Source: Terriglobia bacterium (GTDB lineage Bacteria; Acidobacteriota; UBA6911). Taken from it: a DNA stretch of 64,000 nucleotides. Position numbers and translations under genes: made by a program. The notes beneath the pieces were generated by a model. The model was not told the origin of the DNA, ran no database searches, and was given only the letters and a program-made list of their open reading frames with translations. The DNA lies in assembly GCA_020072565.1 (NCBI GenBank), contig JAIQGI010000025.1:1-64000 (forward strand), read 5' to 3'. This document shows, piece after piece, positions 51,707 through 61,905 of the stretch (positions within the stretch are counted from its first letter, which is position 1; every line of letters starts with the position of its first letter).

Positions 51707-53221
51707 CTAACAGGGATACAAAACCGGCGCGATGCCCGCCGGCAGGGAACGCAAGAAGGTTCGTTTTTCCTCCTCGCTCACCTTCCGCGTGTGCAGCGTA
51801 TAAGGTCTGCGGCAGTAGCGGCAGCGGAGTGTATCTCCGTCGGCGTAGAACTTCGGAGGGACATCTTCAATGATCGTGCGCGTGATGCAGTTGGTGTTCT
51901 GGCAGAGGAGGTACACGAACTTCTCCCTTACCTTTCCGTCTTTGATGTAGTTGATGGTGGGTTCAGAGGAGACCAGGGCGACCTGTTTCAGGTCCCGCTC
52001 GGTGAGTTCGGGGAGGTTAGTCTTGATGAAGGGATTTCTCTTCTCGGTGATCACCGCGGTCGTGCAGGAGTGGCCGCGATTTTCCAGGCCCAGCACCGCA
52101 TCCACGGCGCGCAGCGTTCCCTCGGCCAGGTGATCGATCACGGTGCCGTTGTGGATCTTGTCGATGAACATGGCCTGCTGCTTGTTTCCACGGATGATGC
52201 GAGCCAGGCGATTGTTGCCCTGCGCCAGTTCTTCGGGCAGCCGGCCGTCGTAGCGCAGGCAACTCTCCTGGCGGAACATCTCGTGCAACAGGGCCTTGCG
52301 CAGGAAGATGCCGAACTCGGCCTGGGCAAAGAAGGCCTGCGCCGGAGTGAAGTACACCCGGTAATCGATCTCCGCCACCTCGCTGTTGACGGGCAGAGGA
52401 TGGAGCACGCGCACATCGAATCCCTGGATTTTGTCAAGGTCGATCCGGTAGCGCTGCATCATGGCCATGACGTCCTTTTGCGTGACGCCGGGCATGCGCT
52501 CCAGCTGCGGCCGCGTCATGTAGTAGAAGTCCACGTCGCTCATGACCTCGCGCACCGACGTGTTGCGGACCACGTTGACACCACGCGCATCCAGGAGCCG
52601 CGCCAGATCCTCGGGCATGCCGAGGAAGTCCTCGGCGGCCCAGCGAATGGTGATCCCGCTAAAGTGGGAAAGGGCGAGGCTGAGAGAGCGCACGGTGCGG
52701 CCGTGGGATAGATCACCGCCGAAGCCCACCCGAAGGCCGTCCAGCTTCCCGCGGTTCAGGATATGGAGAGTGAGGACATCGAGCAGAGCCTGGGTGGGGT
52801 GTTCATTTTTTCCGTCTCCGCCGTTGATGACCGGGATCTGCGCCACGTCGGCCGCCCACTGCAGCGACCCATCCAGGGGATGGCGCATCACAATCACGTC
52901 GAAGTGGTTGGCGCCCATCATGGAGACCGTGTCGCGCACGGTTTCGTTCTTCATCACGGACGTCCCCTCGGTGCCGGAGAATCCGTCGTAGCGTCCTCCC
53001 AGCTCCCGCATTGCCGTGTTGAAGCTGGTCCGGGTGCGCGTGCTGGGCTCGTAAAACAGGTAGGACAGGGTGCGATATTTCAGCGCGTCACGCAGGCTGT
53101 TGCGCTTGCCGCTCTTGTCGAGCTCGTACATGCGCTTCCCCGCCTCGCAGAGGTGGAGGATCTCGGCGCGGGAGAAGTCGGTTATCGAGATGATGTCCCG
53201 GTTCTGAAATGTGACGGTCAT
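51707..53221 (-). CDS. pyrBI: Fused aspartate carbamoyltransferase PyrB-PyrI
   Basis: 504 residues from the ATG at 53221, the methionine correctly spaced from aaggag. Residues 1-345 are the catalytic chain: YEPSTRTRTSFNTAMRELGG (carbamoyl phosphate site), MRHPLDGS, NGGDGKNEHPTQALLDVLT, VLHPLPVNSEV. Residues 350-504 are the regulatory chain: MFIDKIHNGTVIDHLAEG begins the nucleotide-binding fold and LCQNTNCI plus LRCRYCRRPY supply the Zn cysteines (Cx4C, Cx2C). The enzyme makes carbamoyl aspartate in pyrimidine synthesis, with allosteric control built in. Fusions of this kind are known from Thermotoga; elsewhere the chains are separate. Confidence 0.95.
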   Translation of the reverse strand: MTVTFQNRDIISITDFSRAEILHLCEAGKRMYELDKSGKRNSLRDALKYRTLSYLFYEPSTRTRTSFNTAMRELGGRYDGFSGTEGTSVMKNETVRDTVSMMGANHFDVIVMRHPLDGSLQWAADVAQIPVINGGDGKNEHPTQALLDVLTLHILNRGKLDGLRVGFGGDLSHGRTVRSLSLALSHFSGITIRWAAEDFLGMPEDLARLLDARGVNVVRNTSVREVMSDVDFYYMTRPQLERMPGVTQKDVMAMMQRYRIDLDKIQGFDVRVLHPLPVNSEVAEIDYRVYFTPAQAFFAQAEFGIFLRKALLHEMFRQESCLRYDGRLPEELAQGNNRLARIIRGNKQQAMFIDKIHNGTVIDHLAEGTLRAVDAVLGLENRGHSCTTAVITEKRNPFIKTNLPELTERDLKQVALVSSEPTINYIKDGKVREKFVYLLCQNTNCITRTIIEDVPPKFYADGDTLRCRYCRRPYTLHTRKVSEEEKRTFLRSLPAGIAPVLYPC

Positions 53222-53391
53222 CGGCATACTCCTTCCGAGCTTGAGGTCGACAGGCATTTTTATCCGAGCGACGCCGCGCGGACAAGTCAAAAGTAGCGGG
53301 CCTACAGTTCCCGGGATTTCTTTTTGATCTTCTTGTGGACGGGACAGCCACCGGTGAGGATGTCACTCCGAAGTGAGGCCGGGCCGGGCGT

Positions 53392-54294
53392 TTACTTCTT
53401 TTCAGTGAGCTCGAGGTAGATTACGTCGATCAGGCTCGGGAAGCTGGTCCGGCCGGATGACGCGGCAGCGGTCTGTAGGCCGAAGGCTTTCTTTATGTCA
53501 TCGAGGGATTTGCCTTCCGCAATCATAGCCTTCACTTTGTTCTGTTTTTCCTCAATCGATGTGGCCAGGGTCTGGAGGTCCTGGCTGGTCAGCGGATCGT
53601 TGTGCCCCGAGATGAAGACCTCGGCCTTGAGAGCGATCAGAGATTTCAGGGTATTCACATACCCGACCGACGTGCCTCCCTTCTGGCGATGGATGAGCGG
53701 ATCGCGCCCGACAAACGCCAGATCGCCTATGAAGGCGACTCGCTCCGCCGGGAAGAAGACCACGAGATCGCCGCTGGTGTGAGCCGGCCCGAAATGATAG
53801 ATCGACACATCCTCGCCGCCGAGCTTGACGCCCATCACACTGTTCTTCGATGCGGCGCACGGCGAGCAAACCTCGTTCGGGAGATAGTCGCGCAGGTACT
53901 GCGTGTTCGGTGATTTCGCCGCTTCCTCCATGTCTTTCTTCGTCTGCGGGTGGGCGTAGATCTTGAGCCCGGTTGGGAGTGCATTCAGCCCGTTCACATG
54001 GTCGCCGTCACTGTGGGTGAGGACGATTCGGGTGATGGGCTTGTCCGTGAGCTTTTTGATCTCCGCGATCTCCTGTTTCACGGCATCGGCGGTCATCTTG
54101 GAATCGATGATCATGACTTCCTTGTCGCCGATATAGAAGCCCGTGTTGGCACCTGCCCCGCCTTTTACCATGTAGATGGTCCCTTTGATCTGTTGAACCG
54201 TCAGGGGCTGCTGCCGGGCAAGGCATAGTGCGGCACCGGTCGCAAACAGGATGAAGCAGAGAGCGATGTTCCCGTGGATGCCGGCTTTCGACAT
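53392..54294 (-). CDS. Exported metallo-beta-lactamase-fold hydrolase
   Basis: 300 residues from the ATG with aaggagg just upstream. A signal peptide (IALCFILFATGAALCLA) precedes an MBL fold: KGGAGANTGFYIGDKEVMIIDSK, the metal motif LTHSDGDHVNGL, FGPAHTSGDLVVFFP, FIGDLAF and FISGHNDP. The first metal motif reads HSDGDH where the standard is HxHxDH, so a His is replaced by Asp, a variant found in one side branch. A C-terminal helical tail (SIEEKQNKVKAMI) resembles a short carrier segment. Substrate unknown. Confidence 0.88.
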   Translation of the reverse strand: MSKAGIHGNIALCFILFATGAALCLARQQPLTVQQIKGTIYMVKGGAGANTGFYIGDKEVMIIDSKMTADAVKQEIAEIKKLTDKPITRIVLTHSDGDHVNGLNALPTGLKIYAHPQTKKDMEEAAKSPNTQYLRDYLPNEVCSPCAASKNSVMGVKLGGEDVSIYHFGPAHTSGDLVVFFPAERVAFIGDLAFVGRDPLIHRQKGGTSVGYVNTLKSLIALKAEVFISGHNDPLTSQDLQTLATSIEEKQNKVKAMIAEGKSLDDIKKAFGLQTAAASSGRTSFPSLIDVIYLELTEKK

Positions 54295-54808
54295 GATGTC
54301 CTCCTTGCCTGTCGCGGTTGAAGCCAATGGCGATTCGAGCTGCACCTTGGCCACAATACTATATCAGGACGCATCCTGATATTCACCGGCTAAAACTCCG
54401 TTGCCCGCGTGAATACTGTTCACTGGAAGGCATTCCCTCCTGAACGCGTGATGACGTTTACCTGCTGCCGCCGCTGCGAGCTGATCCCGCCGGGTAAAGA
54501 GCCCGCAAAACCTTGGATTCATCCGCTGGTACAACCATGGGCGTGTGCATCAGGGATTGTACGGGGTACCGGATCCTGATCCGGCATGGGCCGAAGCCGT
54601 TTGGCGGCAGACTTGTGGCGGTTCCTATGTGGAATAGGCTGTTCCACGACTACCGGATGGCCGTCCGCCTGCTTGTGGAAAATCATGCGACGTGGATTCA
54701 CGCTGAAAACACGGATGGGCGGCAAAGGGTGTTTCGTGGCCAATGCCGCCGCATTCTGTGGGTACATCCGCATCCTACGGCTTCGCTTTCAAGTTCTGCG
54801 TAGACCCG
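54295..54808. other. Intergenic region, nothing recognised
   Basis: About 510 bases. Open frames occur on both strands but none has a recognisable product. It should contain the promoter of the MBL-fold gene. Confidence 0.4.
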
Positions 54809-55948
54809 CTATTTGTCGATTCGAAGCACTGCCACCACGCCTGCGTGATCGGAAGCATACGGGATTTGGAAACCGACCCGCCGGACGTCCAGGGTTGTCA
54901 TGTCGCGGGCGAAAATGAAGTCGATTCGTTCTATTGGACCTAACGGATTGCTAGCCAAGGGATCTTCAAGGAAGAGTGGCCATGTGAGCCCCGGATCGCC
55001 CCTCAACAGCGCCAGTTGCCAGGCGTCCGTGTACCCGGCCCTCAGAATATCGACGTATGTGGAGGTCTGATCCGGTCCTATATCCAGGCCGCTCGCATCG
55101 GAGTTGAAATCTCCGGCCAAGATCACTGGCAGCTCATCGGCATTCATGGCTTCGATGAGTTCAGCCGCTTGATCGGCCTGGATCCCTTTCGCCTGAACCT
55201 CGAAAGGTGTGTCTGGGTAAGTGCTCTCCAGGTGCGTGCATCCAAAACGGACACTCTTGCCCCGAATTTTGGCGTCGACCGATATCCACCCGTGAAGCGA
55301 AGTCACGCTCAATTGGCCCAAGGGAACGATAAGAGTGTGCTCAAAAAGATGCTTTTGCACGTTCGAGAGGTCCAGTTCAGATTGTTTGAGGTCAGTGCGG
55401 GCAAGGACCACATCCCGATCGGTAAAGCGGAGAGCTGCCTTGGCCGGATCTGCGGGCATCCCAATGAGGCTTAGATCAAGGGGAGCCGCGACATCCGTGA
55501 GCCTCTGAACCGCAACAACCTCGTAGTGTTGGTTGCGATCAGCCAGCGCAGACGTCAGAAGTTCCAGCTGATCGAATAAGACATCATTCGCGTTAGAGAC
55601 CGACGAGCCCGTCCGCCACAATGTCACTTCCTGGAGTGAGATCAGATAGGGCTGCTGGGCAGCGATTTCATCTGCGAGAAGCGCAGCGCGACCTGAAATA
55701 TCGCTTTGCAGAAGTTCGCCATAGGTGGCGCTTACACCTAATGCGAGCTGGCCTTGGGATGCGAAAAAGAACACTAATCCGAGGTCGGTGCCCGCATCCA
55801 TGTTATAAGTCATGACATTTACAGTGCGTTTGTCGCTGCCAGCCAACGCCGGCGACATGCTGAAGGCAAATAGAAAGCTGACAATCAACAACATTGAAAC
55901 CAGGATGCGCCGACGGTATCCTGCGCAATTCTTGGTGCGAAACAACAT
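54809..55948 (-). CDS. Secreted endonuclease/exonuclease/phosphatase-fold protein
   Basis: 379 residues from the ATG at 55948 with aaaggagg upstream. A signal peptide (ILVSMLLIVSFLFAFSMSPALA) precedes the EEP fold: VNVMTYNMDAGTDLG (metal Asn), LISLQEVTLWR (catalytic Glu), CTHLESTYPD, ILAGDFNSDASG and the closing SDHAGVVAVL. The family includes DNases, phosphodiesterases and sphingomyelinases; substrate cannot be fixed. Probably periplasmic or secreted. Confidence 0.9.
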   Translation of the reverse strand: MLFRTKNCAGYRRRILVSMLLIVSFLFAFSMSPALAGSDKRTVNVMTYNMDAGTDLGLVFFFASQGQLALGVSATYGELLQSDISGRAALLADEIAAQQPYLISLQEVTLWRTGSSVSNANDVLFDQLELLTSALADRNQHYEVVAVQRLTDVAAPLDLSLIGMPADPAKAALRFTDRDVVLARTDLKQSELDLSNVQKHLFEHTLIVPLGQLSVTSLHGWISVDAKIRGKSVRFGCTHLESTYPDTPFEVQAKGIQADQAAELIEAMNADELPVILAGDFNSDASGLDIGPDQTSTYVDILRAGYTDAWQLALLRGDPGLTWPLFLEDPLASNPLGPIERIDFIFARDMTTLDVRRVGFQIPYASDHAGVVAVLRIDK

Positions 55949-56301
55949 AAGTCCTCCTTTAGGCTGATGAACCATCGCAGACTGCATTGCCACCCTCTCC
56001 GGGAGAATATTCCCCAGCGTTGTGATATTTGGCGATGCGCACGGGATTGCGTCGCGCCGCATTCTGGCGGCCGCTGCCCTCCGTCGGTAACGCGTCGTTC
56101 GACTGCTGCTGACTAGACTGCGGAACCCGGACTGATCTGGACTCTTAGAACAGCCCTGGTTCCAGAAAAGGCTGAGAGGGGTCGAGAGCCTGCTCGGGAA
56201 ACTGATTCAACCTTCAATTGACCCGAGTCTGCCACATTTTGTCTGCTGGTAATAGCGATTTCCCGACCTGAAGATTTCAGATCAAACTGCAAATTCGGAT
56301 A
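55949..56301. other. Intergenic region, nothing recognised
   Basis: About 350 bases between the EEP-fold gene start and the stop of the next minus-strand gene. No gene, hairpin or repeat stands out. Confidence 0.4.
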
Positions 56302-56829
56302 TCAGTGGATGGAGTGCTTGCCGCCGCCGTGGGAATGGGGTTCGGGAGGAGCATTCTCATCTTCATCTATCATGGGATTTGGCGGCTCCACATCCCAATG
56401 CAGCTGGCTCCCGAAATTGGTTTGAAACAGATCGACGCAGGCTCGTGCATCTCCGTACCAGCTGTGAACCAGCTCCTGAGAGATCTTGATGCGCAGCAGA
56501 TCGCCCCAGGTCCGGCGGATTCCCAACGCCTCGTATTCGGGGAGTCCGGTGTCCAATTTGACATCCTCTGACAGGAGCACAGTGATCGCGAGATTGTCAG
56601 GACCCGTTTCCTGCAGCAACACGCGGCCGCAAGGACTGCAGTGTGACTGCATATAGATGTCGTAGGCCTCGTGATCCTTGCCGCGGGCGCCCCGCTGCAA
56701 CCGGAACAGCCCTTCATAGCGATGCTCCAGGCTATGAAGTTCCTCCTGGTGCCGTTCGCAATACTCCCCTTCTTGCGCCCTGGCCGGGTCACAGATCGAA
56801 CATGGCGATTTTGTGTTTTTCGCGCTCAT
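56302..56829 (-). CDS. Unknown protein with Cys knuckles and His-rich tail
   Basis: 175 residues from the ATG at 56829, preceded by ggaagag. The N-terminal 25 residues carry SPCSICDPARAQEGEYCERH and a second HCSPCG lies at about residue 75; the C-terminus is His-rich (PEPHSHGGGKHSIH). The middle is helical and polar. The Cys/His pattern suggests metal binding. No family is recognised. Confidence 0.65.
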   Translation of the reverse strand: MSAKNTKSPCSICDPARAQEGEYCERHQEELHSLEHRYEGLFRLQRGARGKDHEAYDIYMQSHCSPCGRVLLQETGPDNLAITVLLSEDVKLDTGLPEYEALGIRRTWGDLLRIKISQELVHSWYGDARACVDLFQTNFGSQLHWDVEPPNPMIDEDENAPPEPHSHGGGKHSIH

Positions 56830-57089
56830 CGGTCTCTTCCTTCGAGGCGCCATTGTCTCACGGATGCGCCGGGAAGTGAAGGAAGTGCACGCAAACGCAC
56901 CGCAGGCGTGCCGCCGGCAACATCCGGAGTGCGACGTGTTTCTGCTGAGCATGCCCGAGAATACGAAACGGGCCTGGCATCACTTGAAACCGAAGGGCGT
57001 CAACACCAAAGGAACTGCATGCCGGGTCCGGTCGCCGATCTTCCCCTGCGGCTTGGCGGTTGGCCTGATTGGTGGTAATTTGATGACCT

Positions 57090-57414
57090 GACCCGAATTA
57101 TTCGTGAAGCAGAACCGAACGCCGGTGAAAGGCAACAGAATTGGACGCGGATAAACGCTGGCAGGAGCTTTTGCCGTCCTGCTTGCCCGGAACGGGCTGT
57201 CGAGCGCTCCCGAGTGTTCGTCTGGGACCAGTTCCTCTGGGGGTGCGAGTGTTCGACAGCCCGTTCCGGGCAAGCACGACCAGCGCGAAGCGCTGGCGCC
57301 TGCGGCGCGGCAAAAGCTCCTGCACGCCGACCAAGACCGAACGGTCAGCGTCTGTCAGCGTTTTTCCGCGTCCAAAGATTTCTTTTGATCGCATATTCAT
57401 GAATAATCCGGGCT
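57090..57414 (+). repeat. MITE/REP-like element, copy C, with nested palindromes
   Basis: About 325 bases. Starts acccgaattattcgtgaagcag and ends cattcatgaataatccgggct, matching copies A and B. The outer palindrome GCAGGAGCTTTTGCCG (57161-57176) / CGGCAAAAGCTCCTGC (57308-57323) encloses a second, 23-bp perfect inverted repeat starting GCTTGCCCGGAACGGGCTG (57181-57203 with 57253-57275). No coding sequence. Confidence 0.82.
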
Positions 57415-57448
57415 GGCAGGCCCCATCTGGCTTCCGGATTCCGGGTGA

Positions 57449-58225
57449 ATGATGCCGACGCGAATGGCACCAGCAATTGCCGCGATCAGGCGCAACCTTG
57501 CCGAGAATGAGATCGTGCATCTGCGCGAATTGCCCTGGCCGCCGCGCATGCGCGTTCTCGAGCTTGCTCCGCATCCCGACGATTTTGATGCGATCGCGGT
57601 TACCCTGCGTTTCTTCCGGGACAGGGGCGACGAGATTCATCTCGTGGTCCTCAGCCCTTCCGCAAGCGGGGTGGAGGACAGTTTTTGCGCTCCACCCACA
57701 CTCGCGGTCAAGGCTGCGCTTCGTGAGCGTGAGCAGCGGGAGAGTTGCCGCATGTTCGGCTTGCCCGACGACCGTATCGTCTTCCTGCGCCTGGTGGAGG
57801 ATGAAGCGGGAGATCCGCGCGCGGAGGAAGATAATTATTCGATTGCATGCGCCCATCTGCTCCGGATCCGGCCGGATCTTGTGCTGTTGCCGCACGGGAA
57901 TGATCCGAATCCGGGGCACCGCCTGGGATTCGATGTGCTGCTGCGCTTTGCCGCGCGCAGCGGGTTGCCTCCTGCGGCCCTTCTGAACCGCGACCCCAAG
58001 ACACGGCATATGAGCCCGGATATATACACATTTTTTGAGGAAGAGGATGCGCGCTGGAAGGCGGAACTGCTCCGTTGCCATCGCTCCCAGCAACAACGAA
58101 ACCTCAACAGTCGAGGTTGCGGATTCGACGAACGGATCCTTCAGGTCAACCGCCGGGCCGCAGGAGAGGTCACCGGGAGAGCTCCCTATGCCGAAGTCTT
58201 CGAACTCTGGCCCGGATCCCATTGA
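57449..58225 (+). CDS. PIG-L/LmbE-family deacetylase
   Basis: 258 residues. The metal motif LELAPHPDDFDAIAVTL contains the HPDD signature with the catalytic Asp, and LLPHGNDPNPGHRLGFDVLL supplies the second metal His. Family members are Zn-dependent N-deacetylases acting on GlcNAc-linked substrates, including GlcNAc-inositol or small thiol precursors. Start is the first of a double ATG next to an upstream stop; no strong ribosome binding site was found. It directly follows repeat copy C. Confidence 0.9.
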   Translation: MMPTRMAPAIAAIRRNLAENEIVHLRELPWPPRMRVLELAPHPDDFDAIAVTLRFFRDRGDEIHLVVLSPSASGVEDSFCAPPTLAVKAALREREQRESCRMFGLPDDRIVFLRLVEDEAGDPRAEEDNYSIACAHLLRIRPDLVLLPHGNDPNPGHRLGFDVLLRFAARSGLPPAALLNRDPKTRHMSPDIYTFFEEEDARWKAELLRCHRSQQQRNLNSRGCGFDERILQVNRRAAGEVTGRAPYAEVFELWPGSH

Positions 58226-58322
58226 ATGCCGCCGGCCTCACGGCATCGGAACCAGGTACAGTCGCAGCATTCGTTTTCCCGTAGTATGATGCCTTCCTCA
58301 TGGCAAACATGCTGATGATGTC

Positions 58323-59513
58323 TTACAGGCTCCGTTGGCGCTGTGCCAGCAGGCCGAACGTGTGACGGGCGATAATTAAATCTTCGTTCGTCGGGATGAT
58401 GCGCACGGTGCAGCCGCTTCCCGGACTCGAAACCGGATCGGCGTTGGTCGCGTTTCTCCCTTCATCGAGCGTGATGCCGAGGAAGCCCAGGCCGTGGCAG
58501 ACGGCCGAGCGAACAGGCGCGGCCTTCTCGCCGATGCCGCCGGTAAACACGAGAGTATCGAGGCCGCCGAGCGTTGCCGCCATCGCGCCGATGTGCTTGC
58601 GCACGTGATAGCAAAACAGATCGATGGCCAGCGCGGCGTTGGAATCATGCTCTCGCCGGGACAATAGGGTGCGCATGTCGGGGCTGATCCCTGAAACTCC
58701 GAGGAGTCCTGCCTGTTTGTCCACCAGATCCTCTATCTGCCCTCTGGTATATCCCTTTTCATTCATCAGATAGAGAAGCACGCCGGGATCCAGATCCCCG
58801 CTGCGGGTCCCCATCATGAAGCCGCCGGTGGGCGTGAGCCCCATGGTTGTGTCTATGGGACGGCCGTCCCGGATCGCAGCCATGCTGGCGCCGTTTCCCA
58901 GGTGCGCGATGAGAACACGTCCGACTGCAGCGACGCCCAGGGCGCTCAATACGTATTCATAGGAGAGGCCATGGAATCCGTAGCGCCGCAGTCCTTCCTC
59001 CCAGAACCGCTTGGGCAAAGGGAAGAGCTGAGCCAGCTCAGGCATGCGTCGATGGAAGGCGGTATCGAAACAGGCAACCTGCGGGAGTTCCGGGTAGTAG
59101 CCGGCCACGGCCTCGATTCCTTCGATTTGAGAAGGAAGGTGAAGGGGCGCAAAGCCGACGAGATTTTTGAGTTCCGCAACGAGTTCCTTGTCCACCCGCG
59201 CAGGCTCGAAACGGGTCAATCCGCCGTGGACGACACGGTGGCCGACGGCGGTCGGCCTGGCAAGGCGGAGGTCTTCGACTTGATGAAATGCCGCATCCAC
59301 GGCGGCGCGATGATCCTGGAAATCCCGTTTCGACTCGAAGGCATCGGCCCTCATGCCGGTGCGAACCGACATGCGCCCGCCATCAAGACCGATACGTTCC
59401 ATCGAACCCTGCGCCAGCAGGGTTTCGTCCTCACGCCCCATCCGATATAGGGCATACTTGAGCGAGGAGGAGCCGCTGTTCAGACAAAGGATGTAATGGA
59501 TGCTGTTCATCAT
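58323..59513 (-). CDS. ackA: Acetate kinase
   Basis: 396 residues, about the usual length, with a double ATG at 59513/59510. YILCLNSGSSSLKYALY (ATP site), GHRVVHGG (catalytic Arg), CFDTAFHRRMPELAQ, LIAHLGNGASMAAIRDGRPIDTTMG and VFTGGIGEKAAPVR are all typical. It converts acetyl phosphate and ADP to acetate and ATP in the cytosol. It lies 19 bases downstream of the phosphoketolase gene, so the two form an operon that turns sugar phosphates into acetate and ATP. Confidence 0.96.
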   Translation of the reverse strand: MMNSIHYILCLNSGSSSLKYALYRMGREDETLLAQGSMERIGLDGGRMSVRTGMRADAFESKRDFQDHRAAVDAAFHQVEDLRLARPTAVGHRVVHGGLTRFEPARVDKELVAELKNLVGFAPLHLPSQIEGIEAVAGYYPELPQVACFDTAFHRRMPELAQLFPLPKRFWEEGLRRYGFHGLSYEYVLSALGVAAVGRVLIAHLGNGASMAAIRDGRPIDTTMGLTPTGGFMMGTRSGDLDPGVLLYLMNEKGYTRGQIEDLVDKQAGLLGVSGISPDMRTLLSRREHDSNAALAIDLFCYHVRKHIGAMAATLGGLDTLVFTGGIGEKAAPVRSAVCHGLGFLGITLDEGRNATNADPVSSPGSGCTVRIIPTNEDLIIARHTFGLLAQRQRSL

Positions 59514-59532
59514 GTCGGGGCCCGCATTCTTC

Positions 59533-61905
59533 TCAGGCGCTCGGGTTCTTCCACATCCAATTTCGTATCTCCGGCATGTCCTGACCGTAACAGGCAATGT
59601 ATTGCCTGTGCTCCACCAGCTTGTCGCGCACGAACTGCCTGATATATGCGGTGATCGGCCCCAGCTTCGGGACTCGCTCGGCCACGTCGGCAACCAGGTG
59701 GAACCGGTCGAGATCGTTGCGCACCGTCATGTCGAACGGAGTCGTGGTGGTTCCCTCCTCTTTGTATCCGCGCACATGGAGATTCTTGTGATTGGTGCGT
59801 CGGTAGGCCAGCCGGTGTATCAGCATAGGATATCCGTGATAGGCGAAGATTATCGGCCTGTCCACGGTGAAGAGGGCGTCGAATTCCTTGTCGGAGAGTC
59901 CGTGGGGATGTTCCTCCTTGGGCTGGAGCGTCATCAGATCCACAACATTGATGACTCGCACCTTCAGGTCCGGCATCTTTTCACGCATGATTTCGACTGC
60001 AGCAAGTGTCTCGACCGTCGGAACATCGCCGCAACATGCCATGACCACGTCGGGTTCCGATCCCATGTCGTTGCTCGCCCACTCCCAGATGCCGATGCCG
60101 GAGGTGCAGTGCTTGACGGCCGCATCCATGCTGAGCCACTGGGGCTGCAGCTGCTTGCCCGCAACAATCACGTTGACATAATTACGGCTGCGGAGGCAAT
60201 GGTCGGTGACCGAAAGCAGCGTATTGGCATCGGGCGGAAAATACACGCGCACCACATCGGCTTTCTTGTTCACGACGTGATCGATGAAACCCGGATCCTG
60301 ATGGCTGAATCCGTTGTGGTCCTGGCGCCAGACATGCGACGTGAGGAGGATATTCAGCGAAGCGATCGGGCGCCGCCAAGGGATTTCGTGTCTGGTAATC
60401 TTGAGCCACTTGGCATGCTGGTTGAACATCGAATCGACGATGTGGATGAATGCTTCGTAACAGGAAAAGAACCCGTGCCGGCCCGTCAGCAGGTATCCCT
60501 CGAGCCATCCCTGACAGGTGTGCTCGCTCAGGATCTCCATGACTCTTCCCTGTGGAGAGAGATGGTCGTCATCCGGCAGGATATCCGCCATCCAGGTCTT
60601 GTCCGTGGCTTCGAGTACGTCGCCGAGGCGATTGGACGCGGTCTCATCCGGGCCCATGATCCGGAAGTTGCGGCTCTCCATATTCTGCTTCATCACATCT
60701 TTGAGAAAGTGCCCCATTACCCTGGTCGCCTCCGCCGTGACGGCGCCCGGCCCGGGAACATCGACCGCGTAATCGCGGAAGTCCGGCAGGCGCAAATCCT
60801 TCAGCAGCAGCCCCCCATTTGCGTGGGGATTGGCGCCCATGCGGCGATCCCCCTCGGGTGCCAGCGCCGCCAGCTCGGGTCTGATGGCGCCGCGATCGTC
60901 GAACAGCTCCTCGGGCCGGTAGCCCTTCATCCACTCTTCCAGCAGTCTGATGTGCTCCGGCTGCTCAGCCGCGGCGGAGAACGGAACCTGGTGGGATCTC
61001 CATGAACCCTCTGTTTTCAGGCCGTCGACCTGCTTTGGCCCGGTCCAGCCCTTGGGAGTTTGCAGGATGATCATGGGCCATTTCGGGCGCCGGGCGACGC
61101 CGCTCCCGCGCGCCTCGCCCTGGATAGCTCTGATTTCCGCGACTATCACATCCAGTGTCGATGCCATCAGTTCATGCATGGCCTCCGGTTCGGATCCCTC
61201 GACGAAGTAAGGCTTGTAGCCGTAACCGATAAACAGGCTTTCTAATTCCCCGCGGCTGATGCGAGCCGGGATCGTCGGATTCGCGATTTTGTATCCGTTC
61301 AGGTGGAGGATGGGGAGCACTGCCCCATCGGTGATCGGATTGAGAAATTTATTCGAGTGCCAGGAGGTGGCCATCGGGCCGGTTTCCGATTCGCCGTCCC
61401 CCACGACGCAGGCGACAATGAGGTCAGGATTGTCGAATGCCGCGCCGTACGCATGCGATAGTGAATAGCCAAGCTCGCCGCCTTCATGGATCGAACCCGG
61501 CGTTTCAGGCGCCGCGTGGCTCGGGATCCCGCCAGGAAAGGAAAACTGTCTGAAGAGTCTCCTCAATCCTTCGCCATCCTTGGAGATGTTCGGATAAAAC
61601 TCGGTATAGCTGCCCTCGAGATAGGTGTTGGCTACCACGGCAGGGCCTCCGTGGCCGGGGCCGGCGATGAAGATCATGTTGAGGCCAAGCTCTTTGATTA
61701 TCCGATTGAGGTGCACGTAGACGAAATTCAGCCCCGGCGTGGTGCCCCAGTGTCCCAGCAGCCTCCGTTTGATATGTTCAGGTGCAAGAGGTTTCTTCAA
61801 CAACGGGTTGTCGTAGAGATAGATCTGGCCTACCGAAAGATAGTTTGCCGCCCTCCAGTAAGCATCCATCGCCTGGAGTTGCTTCTTTGAAAGAGCGAAG
61901 TTCAT
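59533..61905 (-). CDS. xfp: Phosphoketolase (xylulose-5-P/fructose-6-P)
   Basis: 790 residues from the ATG at 61905, the family's usual size. ThDP enzyme motifs: [75 protein letters not shown] (ThDP Mg motif GDGE), [15 protein letters not shown]. It cleaves xylulose-5-P or fructose-6-P with phosphate to acetyl phosphate and an aldose phosphate. Acetate kinase directly downstream captures the acetyl phosphate. A G-rich stretch serves as ribosome binding site. Confidence 0.95.
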   Translation of the reverse strand: MNFALSKKQLQAMDAYWRAANYLSVGQIYLYDNPLLKKPLAPEHIKRRLLGHWGTTPGLNFVYVHLNRIIKELGLNMIFIAGPGHGGPAVVANTYLEGSYTEFYPNISKDGEGLRRLFRQFSFPGGIPSHAAPETPGSIHEGGELGYSLSHAYGAAFDNPDLIVACVVGDGESETGPMATSWHSNKFLNPITDGAVLPILHLNGYKIANPTIPARISRGELESLFIGYGYKPYFVEGSEPEAMHELMASTLDVIVAEIRAIQGEARGSGVARRPKWPMIILQTPKGWTGPKQVDGLKTEGSWRSHQVPFSAAAEQPEHIRLLEEWMKGYRPEELFDDRGAIRPELAALAPEGDRRMGANPHANGGLLLKDLRLPDFRDYAVDVPGPGAVTAEATRVMGHFLKDVMKQNMESRNFRIMGPDETASNRLGDVLEATDKTWMADILPDDDHLSPQGRVMEILSEHTCQGWLEGYLLTGRHGFFSCYEAFIHIVDSMFNQHAKWLKITRHEIPWRRPIASLNILLTSHVWRQDHNGFSHQDPGFIDHVVNKKADVVRVYFPPDANTLLSVTDHCLRSRNYVNVIVAGKQLQPQWLSMDAAVKHCTSGIGIWEWASNDMGSEPDVVMACCGDVPTVETLAAVEIMREKMPDLKVRVINVVDLMTLQPKEEHPHGLSDKEFDALFTVDRPIIFAYHGYPMLIHRLAYRRTNHKNLHVRGYKEEGTTTTPFDMTVRNDLDRFHLVADVAERVPKLGPITAYIRQFVRDKLVEHRQYIACYGQDMPEIRNWMWKNPSA

